Source: Tritrichomonas foetus (taxonomy: Eukaryota; Parabasalia; Tritrichomonadida; Tritrichomonadidae). Taken from it: 64,000 bases of DNA. The stretch is taken from positions 36,908 through 100,907 of the forward strand of contig MLAK01001093.1 in assembly GCA_001839685.1 (NCBI GenBank). Direction: 5' to 3'. The notes under the pieces were generated by a model. The model searched no databases and was not told where the DNA came from. It saw nothing but the letters and a program-made list of their open reading frames with translations. The translations under genes were made by a program, and so were the position numbers. This document shows positions 48,891-56,477 of this stretch, piece after piece; the stretch's first letter is position 1; each line of letters begins with the position of its first letter.

Positions 48891-49058
48891 TTTTGATTAT
48901 CATTGTTGTAGTTTTGATTATCCTTGTTGTAGTTTTGATTATCATTGTTGTAATTTTGATTATCATTGTTGTAATTTTGATTATCATTGTTGTAATTTTG
49001 ATTATCATTGTTGTAATTTTGATTATCATTGTTGTAGTTTTGATTATCCTTGTGGTAG
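48891..49058. repeat. VNTR, 21 bp x 8
   Basis: Eight head-to-tail units of 21 bp (TTTTGATTATC followed by ATTGTTGTAA with few variants). Units 2 and 8 have CC for CA at the same position, and units 1, 2, 7 and 8 end in G not A, giving a roughly symmetric order of variants. The last unit overlaps the stop end of the neighbouring minus-strand gene. Because 21 is a multiple of three, several frames stay open through it; on the minus strand one reads as repeated DNQNYNN. Confidence 0.95.
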
Positions 49059-49973
49059 TTTCGAAGCAACAAGTGGAATTAATTTTGTATCGGTTTCAAG
49101 AAACAGTTGTGTGTCGGGATCAGTTTGAAGATCGAATTGTGGCAGTCTTCTTCTTCTTTTTTGTTGTTGAAGGCGTGAAACTGTTCGTGTTTTGGTTGGG
49201 TCATTAGAATTTTGGGCAATGGATAAAGCGAAAAGGTCGCGCGGTCGAATTTTTGGTTTTGGCTCTTCAATTTTTTCATATTCAATTTGGTATTGTTCAA
49301 GAACATAAGGAATGTTCGCAAACTCTTTACTGACAACTTCTGGTTTTCCGCTTGCATCAACTTTTCCAGTCAGTGTTCCAAATGATCCATCTAATGTATC
49401 GCCGATATATTTCCATGCGAGGTATGATTTTGGATTCTTTATGACCGACTGAGTTCTTCTTCCTCCGTTTGCAGCTGTCCTTGTTTTCGAAATTTGTGAA
49501 CTTTGCGAACTTTGCGTCATATTCCGTGTATGAGGAAACTCCTCGCTTGAGCTGTTATCTGGAATGGATGGAATTGTGTCGGCTGGATCTTCGAAAGTAT
49601 ATTGAATTTGTCGGGAAATCGATCTGGATTTAATATATTTTGGTCCGCGGGTGGCTGGCTTAGTTTGTGGCTCGATCATTTCTATGCCTTTTTTTGGAGG
49701 GACTGGGGGTGGTCTTCGTTTTACAAGTTCGTTCTGTAGAAAGTTGAAATCTATTGGTTCGGGAGGAGGTGGAGGACGATCGATCATTGCTCGCAAAAAG
49801 CTGAGATCGTCTTCGGCTAGTTCTGATTTTGGTGTGGCGTAAATCTCAGCTAATTTTGTGGGAGGATTATACATCAAAAATATAGGAACTTGCCAAAAAA
49901 ACGATCTTTTAGAAAATGGGTGTTCACTTTTTCCGTATTTATATGGTCTTAATCTTCTTGTTGGAAATTTCAT
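49044..49973 (-). CDS. Proline-rich protein, unknown, ending in a VNTR
   Basis: A 309-residue basic protein with Pro-rich stretches (RPPPPPEPID, RRPPPVPPKKG) that could bind SH3, WW or EVH1 domains, and Ser/Thr-rich disordered parts. A more ordered piece lies near residues 190-235 (SYLAWKYIGDTLDGSFGTLTG, PYVLEQYQIEYEKIEEPK). No family is recognised. The stop at 49044 lies inside the last unit of the 21-bp repeat. The neighbouring frame continues as an Asn-rich repeat, so a one-base change would replace the last few residues by about 60 repeat residues. An internal ATG at 49874 is a possible later start. Confidence 0.65.
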   Translation of the reverse strand: MKFPTRRLRPYKYGKSEHPFSKRSFFWQVPIFLMYNPPTKLAEIYATPKSELAEDDLSFLRAMIDRPPPPPEPIDFNFLQNELVKRRPPPVPPKKGIEMIEPQTKPATRGPKYIKSRSISRQIQYTFEDPADTIPSIPDNSSSEEFPHTRNMTQSSQSSQISKTRTAANGGRRTQSVIKNPKSYLAWKYIGDTLDGSFGTLTGKVDASGKPEVVSKEFANIPYVLEQYQIEYEKIEEPKPKIRPRDLFALSIAQNSNDPTKTRTVSRLQQQKRRRRLPQFDLQTDPDTQLFLETDTKLIPLVASKLPQG

Positions 49974-50286
49974 TGAAAAACATTTAATTCAATATAAGAC
50001 GATCAACTATTTTTAGGTAAAGTTTTTCCCATTTCTATAAAATTTTAAAATTGACCATTATGTTGGAGTTAAGGCCGATTTTATCTTGGTCATAAAAGTG
50101 ATACCTATCATATAGTCAACGGAAAAAGGTATCAGTTGAAAATATATTTTTCGTCAAACACGATTTTGTGGGACTCGGTCCACTCCTATCTATGACTGAA
50201 TTGTTATATAAAAAACTCATGGCAAAATTACCATACAAAAAGGTCAAAAAAACCGTCAGGGTCGGTCAAAAAATTAGTTTAAGTTT

Positions 50287-51630
50287 ATGAGTTCTCAGCA
50301 AGATAATCAAGCAAACCAACCGGTTAAATTCACCAATCGCAAGCAACAACGCCAACTTAGGCAGCAGCAAGCCAAAGAAAAAGCACAACAACAAAATCAA
50401 CCAAAGCAAAACGCTGAAGGTGCCCAAGGAAATCAACAACAGCGTCAACGAGGAAAAGGACAACCAAATCAACAAAACCAGCAAAAAATTCAACAAAAAC
50501 AATCGAACGAGAATTCATCGAAACAAACCAACAATCAAGCCCCAGGTCCTGTTTCAGAAATCGCCTCTTTATTTTCGCATATTCCAATTGTTCACAAATG
50601 GACATCAAAAGACTTGCTCGAAAAGATGAAACCAGCAGATCGCCCATTGATTCATCCCGCTCTTCTTGAATTCGCTTTACAGACTGCACAAGACATTTCA
50701 CTTGACGAGGACGAACGAACCAGGAAGTTCCTTCGCATGATGAAACAGCAAATCAACGATGAACCAGAAATGCCAAAAGAAAGCTTTCAACGCGCAATTT
50801 TCCAATTAATCAAACGTACAATGACACTTCTCTCATTTATTCGCTTGACACCCATCGGAATCGGAAACGCCGTCAGATTCATTAAAAATCAAATCGCGCC
50901 AAATTCAAACATTCCAGCCGAGGAACTCAGGTCCTCACTTAAATATGCAATTGATCATTACATTGATGATAAGATCGATGACGTCTCCCAGTTTCTCGCA
51001 AAAACAACAGCCAACACAATCCTTGATGGAGACGTAATTATGACATATGGATGGTCGCCAGTAATTTGTAAAGCATTGAAAATTGCCGCAAATAATAAAA
51101 TCAAATTCCGTGTAATTGTTGTTGACTCTCGTCCAAACTTCGACTCAAGGACACTCATTGAACAAATACCAGACTTAGATGTTCGTTATGTTTTGATCAG
51201 CGGGCTTAGTTATGTAATGCCTGAAGTGAAGAAAGTATTGATTGAGCCAAACGGAATTTTGTCTAATAACGCAGCTCAGACACCAATAGGAACAGCAATG
51301 ATTTCCATGGTCGCTCATGAATGTGGAGTGCCTGTTATTTTCGTGTGCGGGTCTTACAGATTCGTCGGCGATGTTCGAATCGATGCCCTTTCAAAGAATG
51401 AAAGAATAGCTGAAGAACTGATTCAGCCAGTCCCAAGACCAGATATGAAAACAGACTCAGAATATCTCGCTTTGACTTATGATGTAACACCAGGACAATA
51501 CGTCGACGTAGTCATATGCGAACTCGGAAACATTCCAGTGAACTCGATTTCAACAAATATCAAGTTTATACAGGATTCTTATACTATGTTTTCCAAACCT
51601 CAAATGAAATCAACAGTAAAGGTGAAATAA
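50287..51630 (+). CDS. Translation initiation factor eIF2B delta subunit
   Basis: A 447-residue protein. Residues 1-85 are a Gln/Asn/Lys-rich disordered tail. The rest is the eIF2B alpha/beta/delta (ribose-1,5-bisphosphate isomerase-like) fold: a helical part (IHPALLEFALQ, FLRMMKQQI), then the Rossmann-like part with DGDVIMTYGWSPVICKALKIA, FRVIVVDSRPNFDSRTLIE, YVLISGLSYVM, EPNGILSNNAAQTPIGTAMISMVA and GVPVIFVCGSYRF. The Asn/Gln-rich N-terminal extension and the VVDSRP motif fit delta better than alpha or beta. eIF2B exchanges GDP for GTP on eIF2 and is the target of stress regulation through phosphorylated eIF2-alpha. Confidence 0.9.
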   Translation: MSSQQDNQANQPVKFTNRKQQRQLRQQQAKEKAQQQNQPKQNAEGAQGNQQQRQRGKGQPNQQNQQKIQQKQSNENSSKQTNNQAPGPVSEIASLFSHIPIVHKWTSKDLLEKMKPADRPLIHPALLEFALQTAQDISLDEDERTRKFLRMMKQQINDEPEMPKESFQRAIFQLIKRTMTLLSFIRLTPIGIGNAVRFIKNQIAPNSNIPAEELRSSLKYAIDHYIDDKIDDVSQFLAKTTANTILDGDVIMTYGWSPVICKALKIAANNKIKFRVIVVDSRPNFDSRTLIEQIPDLDVRYVLISGLSYVMPEVKKVLIEPNGILSNNAAQTPIGTAMISMVAHECGVPVIFVCGSYRFVGDVRIDALSKNERIAEELIQPVPRPDMKTDSEYLALTYDVTPGQYVDVVICELGNIPVNSISTNIKFIQDSYTMFSKPQMKSTVKVK

Positions 51631-52599
51631 AGATGTAATATTGATATATAGTTACCAACTAATGAACTATAGAGTAAATTTAATTAAAAATTTTTATTTG
51701 AGACAATTTACAAATTATTCTTTTCTTTTTTACATTCTTTTCTAATGTGTATTTGAATGTGTTTCAGGCCATGAAATGTGTTTCTTCATTGCCAGAGAAA
51801 GATTCGATCTTGCTTTTGAGGCGCTTATTTAATTTTTGTTGAAAAGCGTTTTTGCCAATTCGCCAACCTTCTAAAGTTTTTGATGAGTTTCCCAGAGCAA
51901 TAAGATGAATTGGAAATTCTCATTATTCAGCACATTTTTACAAAATTTAAATGCACTTTTCTTAGTGTGAAATCGGGTAGAAGTTTTCTGAATTTTCAAT
52001 TGTTTCTAAAATGATGAACTTGATATATTATTACAAATTGAACCTTTTGGTAGTTAATATATGAAGTGGCATACTATCTTCAAAAGGTTGGAAATAATAT
52101 CAACATTTTCATTTTTCTTTTGAATGAACAACATAAGGATACGAGAAAGACAATATTGAAAAAAGATGTGAACATATTGGGAAATATGCTTTTGAATCAT
52201 CAAAATCATTGAAAAGAATCATAATTCTAACTTCTGTTAATTCATTGATGATTCTGAATTTTCCTCATGTGAGAATCTTGAAGAAGCCATTATTGAAGAA
52301 GGATTTGAACATATTGGAGTACCATAATAATAAATCCGAGCCCCAGATTTGAGCATTGGCTTACCAACCAACACCTTGGTGGATAAAACTGTCAATATTT
52401 TACTTATACATTCTTTATATTAAAATTGTTTTAGATCCACAATAAAAAGTTTCTTATTCAATAAATTATGATTTTATCAAGAAACATAAAAAAATGTGAT
52501 ACTATCATCATACAAATTTTTTTCATTATTATTAGCATTTATGCGATTGAATATTTAACTAAAATTAAGATAGTTGGGGGATGTGATTTTATTTAGAAT
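51631..52599. other. Long convergent intergenic region
   Basis: About 970 bp with no gene I can support. A 9-bp inverted repeat (AACCTTTTG at 52041-52049, CAAAAGGTT at 52081-52089) could form a weak hairpin with a 31-nt loop. Confidence 0.4.
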
Positions 52600-54177
52600 T
52601 TATTCTTCAACAGAATTAGAAAGGTGCCCAAATAGCTCAATATTGCTTAAGCTGATTGCTCCAGCATCGGTCTTACTGATTCTGATGTAACGATACGATT
52701 TTGTTGATAGACATGAATAGGAATGGAAAACGTATGAACTTGATAAATCTCGTGTGTTTCTTTCATCAAGTTTATCCCAACTTTTATCATCATTTGATCC
52801 TTCAATCATCCATTGATATAAATATCCATTATTTCCATCACTTGATTTTATTGTATAATAATCTAACGTGACTGCTTTTTGTCTAAAATCAAATTTTAAC
52901 CATCCCGTAATATCTCGTGAATTAGGGTGACCAACAGTGCAAGAATTGTTCGATGAATAGTTCACAATCGTATCATAATTCTTTTGACCTAAATAATTAT
53001 AAGTATGCACAATTTCTTTATTAATACAGTTGCCTTGACATTCTTTATTCAAGTGATTGAAAATTCCATTGAATGGCGAGGATGAATCAAATGAATAATA
53101 TTCGCCAAGATGTCGAGTGTAATGAAGATGGGGATCAATATGAAGTTTCAAGCGTTGGCATAAATGTTTCCAAATACTTACATTTAAATTTTCAAATTTA
53201 AAATGTTCAATAAAATGTTTCATTTTGGAATCACTCAAATATTCAAATTCTATATAAGATAGTAAAATTTCATAGTTCTTTCCAAGAGAAAAGATTAAAT
53301 CATATAACCAATTCTCACTCTTGATAACAAACTTGGGATGACTTAAAATACTTTCTAATATTTCTACAGATAGTTTGGAATATTTTTCTTTCTCCATTTC
53401 CGTAAAATGTGCTGCAATAAATTCAATTTCTTCTTCAATAGAAATATGACTTTGTGATAATAGATTTAATCGTTCAATTACATTTGTAGTTTTCATTTCT
53501 TCTCCTTCTTTGTTCAATTTACTGATTAATTCACTGTTTCCAATTTCAAGAGCAATATTCATTAACAGTTCTTTTTCTTCACTATTTTGTTTGATTTCAA
53601 TTTCCTTTCCTTTCATTAAACATATCATTTTATAAAAAACTTCATTAAGGAGATCTCCATCACATTTTTTATCGAGTTTTTCTTTTGAATTTTCATCTTG
53701 TTCTTTGGATTCTTCTTGTTCTGATGTGAATTCGTTTAATTTGTTCGCAGTTTCTTCTTCTTGATGAAGAAAATACTTTTTAAATTTGTTAACTGGATAA
53801 TATTTCAATTTAAACGTGTCGATCGTTGGATCTAACTTGAGTTGCTCGCACAGTTTTGGTGATAAGAAACAGGCAAGAAACTTTGGACATATATAAAAAA
53901 GATCATTGAAAACGAATGTAAAATCATTTTCTAATTTCACTACTTGTAGAGCTTTCTCTATCCCCGATGATAATAATTGGATACTCTTTGATTGATTTTT
54001 TGATATCTTATCACTTTTAGGATGAAGCATCAATTCATCTTCTGAGTGATCATTGGTGATGTGCTCTACTTTTATCTCTTGTTGGGTCATTGAATTTATT
54101 TTTACCTTTCTGTCTACATCATTTCGATCATAAATTGGCTGCACATGCTTTCTTGAGCGCATGAAAAGTTCTTCCAT
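52600..54177 (-). CDS. BTB protein with C-terminal F5/8 type C (discoidin-like) domain
   Basis: A 525-residue protein. A divergent BTB/POZ domain spans about 80-225 (DFTFVFNDLFYICPKFLACFLSP at its start), interrupted by a long acidic insert (about 140-170). A BACK-like helical region (about 240-350) follows. At about 365-520 is an F5/8C-type beta-sandwich: FNGIFNHL, GWLKFDFRQKAVTLDYYTIKS, YQWMIEGSNDDKSWDKLDER and YRYIRISKTDAGAISLSNIELFG. This combination is a large family in trichomonads. BTB-BACK proteins are usually adaptors for cullin-3 ubiquitin ligases; there is no signal peptide, so the C-terminal domain acts inside the cell. A cullin gene lies about 6.5 kb away, which may be chance. 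Confidence 0.88.
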   Translation of the reverse strand: MEELFMRSRKHVQPIYDRNDVDRKVKINSMTQQEIKVEHITNDHSEDELMLHPKSDKISKNQSKSIQLLSSGIEKALQVVKLENDFTFVFNDLFYICPKFLACFLSPKLCEQLKLDPTIDTFKLKYYPVNKFKKYFLHQEEETANKLNEFTSEQEESKEQDENSKEKLDKKCDGDLLNEVFYKMICLMKGKEIEIKQNSEEKELLMNIALEIGNSELISKLNKEGEEMKTTNVIERLNLLSQSHISIEEEIEFIAAHFTEMEKEKYSKLSVEILESILSHPKFVIKSENWLYDLIFSLGKNYEILLSYIEFEYLSDSKMKHFIEHFKFENLNVSIWKHLCQRLKLHIDPHLHYTRHLGEYYSFDSSSPFNGIFNHLNKECQGNCINKEIVHTYNYLGQKNYDTIVNYSSNNSCTVGHPNSRDITGWLKFDFRQKAVTLDYYTIKSSDGNNGYLYQWMIEGSNDDKSWDKLDERNTRDLSSSYVFHSYSCLSTKSYRYIRISKTDAGAISLSNIELFGHLSNSVEE

Positions 54178-54457
54178 TTCTATTTTTTTTCTCTCTCTTC
54201 TTGACTTTGAGATTTTGTCACATCATTATTTTCCTGCTTGTATCTATCACATGAAATATATTATTAATTACACATCACATTTTGATGATATAAAAAATAA
54301 TACAAAAAGAAATAAAAGATTAAAAATAGTCGTAGAATCCATAACAATTTTACATATTCCAGGGGCATTTCATGACCAAAGAAATCAAAAAACATAACAC
54401 AAGTAATTAATAAATAATTATACAATAGTATATTATATATAAAACTACAAATTTGGT
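54178..54457. other. Intergenic between two minus-strand genes
   Basis: AT-rich, no gene supported. Confidence 0.4.
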
Positions 54458-55844
54458 TCATCTTCGCATGGTAAACTCGCGGAAAAGGGACAAAAGTTCA
54501 TCTGGAGACAATTCTGGTGCTCCTCCTGCTATATCTTGATTTTCCATTTTTGGAACTTCACCACCAAAGTCTCGCGTTGTTGCTTCATCAATTCTACGCA
54601 TCTGTTCTTTCGTTTCGTCTGGAATGTTTTGTATTGCATTATGTGCTTCTTCGTTTACACATTCTATTTGATGGAGCATATGCCAACAGAAAATTGATAG
54701 TATTACATTACTTCTCTCAATTATTTGATGTGATGCAAAAGGAATAATTTCACTTAAAACTTGACTACATAGCTGTGGATGATTTAAACATTGTTGAATA
54801 AGATTGAATACTTTAAAGTGAGCATTTGAATGATTTGGAAACCTTAAAAATATAGTTTTTGTGAGTTCACCAATATTAAATTCAACAAAATTATCTGCAA
54901 GTCGAGAACTAAGTGATAAAGCTTGAGCTAGAAACTCTAAGCATAGTGCTTGATAACGATAGAAAACTGGTGTTTGAGATCTCAAGTTTAAAATTGCTGT
55001 TGCAATCAAATTTGTCATAAACGGGAGAGAAGATTGATTACAAAGTATTAAGTAAAGTGACCATTGTGAAAAAAGAAGGTCGACTCTTTCAACTTGATAA
55101 TTTTTGATCAAAACTTGAATATTTTCTGGTTGTCTTAACACTTGACAAACTTCTTCTCTTAAAGCCAAAACTCGCATCAACCTGAACATTCCTATTGAAA
55201 AAACAACATCTCCATCTTTTTCAATTTTGTCCGGCAAATCTCGAATTTTCGAAATTGCAAGTGGAATAATGCCAGATTGAAAAAGAAATTGAATTAATTT
55301 TCCATCATCTTCTTTAATAGTGACGATAGATGCAAATAAATTCAAAACTGGGTGAAGTGAGCAATAAGGTAAGAATTTATCCAAGAAATTACACCATTCT
55401 GCGGTTTTTTCTGGAAATAAGGCGAAGCAAGAAACCAAAATAGATGAAAAGCGCGCCATCATTAAAAGGTTCGGCGGATTTTCGATATCTGAAAATATCT
55501 GGTTTGCTATTGTTTGAATTAATTCGGTTTGGAGGAGGCCGTTTATTAGGCTTCGATTATCAGTTGAGAAAAACCCACAGGCGCGCAAAGAAAGTGGCGA
55601 GTTTTCTGGTCGTAATGCGATATTAATCACACCTTTTATATTTTTCATTATACTGTTGTTAGAAAATAAACATACAAGTCAACCAATTCTATATTTCCTG
55701 CGCGAAAGCAGCGAACACAGGCTTCATCGTTGAGAATATCTTCGATCGAGGGATTCTCTTTGATTAATAACTGATGGATTGTTTCGGCGAATGGAACGGA
55801 AAATCTGGGATTAGAATAATTAAAAGATACTTCGAAGAAATCAT
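54458..55844 (-). CDS. SAPS-domain protein (PP6 regulatory subunit/SIT4-associated) with short intron(s)
   Basis: An alpha-solenoid protein of the SAPS family, which target the Sit4/PP6 phosphatase. The ATG at 55648 would give 396 residues but miss the conserved N-terminus, which is readable upstream in another frame: FAETIHQLLIKENPSIEDIL, then EACVRCFRAGNIELVD, the counterpart of the family's LL.KE..TLEELLDEDD, QECK..N.KLIDF. Removing the 23-nt intron at 55653-55675 joins these to IMKNIKGVINIAL in frame and gives the expected LVDF. The start is less sure: no ATG exists in the exon 1 frame. Removing a weaker 26-nt candidate intron (55805-55830) connects it to the ATG at 55842-55844 and yields MISSKF, comparable to the family's M-F-W-K-F. 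The model has exons 55831-55844, 55676-55804 and 54458-55652, 445 residues. The C-terminal tail is acidic. Confidence 0.8.
55653..55675 (-). other. Ultra-short spliceosomal intron, 23 nt
   Basis: On the minus strand it begins GTATGT and ends CTAACAACAG, with only TTATTTT between. This is the trichomonad pattern of GTAYGT and a fused branch-point/3' splice motif (CTAAC...AG). Removal restores the SAPS frame exactly at the conserved LVDF position. Confidence 0.82.
55805..55830 (-). other. Candidate second short intron, 26 nt
   Basis: Minus strand: begins GTATCT and ends CTAATCCCAG. Both ends differ from the consensus (C for G at position +5; CTAAT for CTAAC). It is proposed because its removal supplies an in-frame ATG and the conserved N-terminal K-F of the SAPS family; otherwise the exon has no ATG. 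Confidence 0.4.
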
Positions 55845-56477
55845 GATTTGTGTCGAGAATGAAGATTTTATTTTTAAGCTTTTTTTTCTGATATTCAAAA
55901 AAATGAATTACTTAGAAAAAGTTTAGAATATATGTTCACAAAGTTTTTAAAAAGTTTGTCGAATCTATGAAAAAGTTGAACAGAAAAAAGAATTTTGGAA
56001 ATTTGAAAAAAACTAAAACTGGAAATAAACTTTTTCTATAAACACCGCGGAAAGATAGAGGCTTGTGAAATTTATTGAATGATAAAGATTTTATAAGATT
56101 CAAAATTCAATATGCATTCATCTGTGATTAACCACTTCCATCGAATTCGTTTTAGCTACAATAGAAAAAGTTTATCAGATCACTGTGCTCTCAACATAAA
56201 TATCTGATTTCTACATTTTTATATAGTCTCATCAGTACTATTTTCATTTTATTTCCCAATAGCTAAGTAATTTATCGATTTTTTAAGAGAATAAGCAATT
56301 TTTTACTTTATTCTATTTTTGTTTTTATGGTATAATTATTGAGCAAGTGCATATAAACAAAAATAAACAAACGATATATATTTAATAATTCATTTTTGAA
56401 AATTGTACAAACCATTAATAACAATATATTAAATTTGGAGTATGTATTATTATTTAGAAAAACAGTAATATTTATTT
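55845..56477. other. Intergenic, nothing recognised
   Basis: AT-rich spacer between two minus-strand genes, with no repeats, RNA or relic seen. It presumably holds the SAPS promoter. Confidence 0.4.

Noticed and set aside
48848..49207. 119-codon plus-strand frame through the 21-bp repeat (Val/Ile repeats)
   Set aside because: A 21-bp period keeps several frames open by arithmetic; this does not show coding. The minus-strand repeat frame is treated only as a possible tail.
55646..55648. ATG at 55648 as the start of the SAPS gene
   Set aside because: It would cut off the conserved SAPS N-terminus, which is readable upstream and joins in frame once the 23-nt intron is removed.
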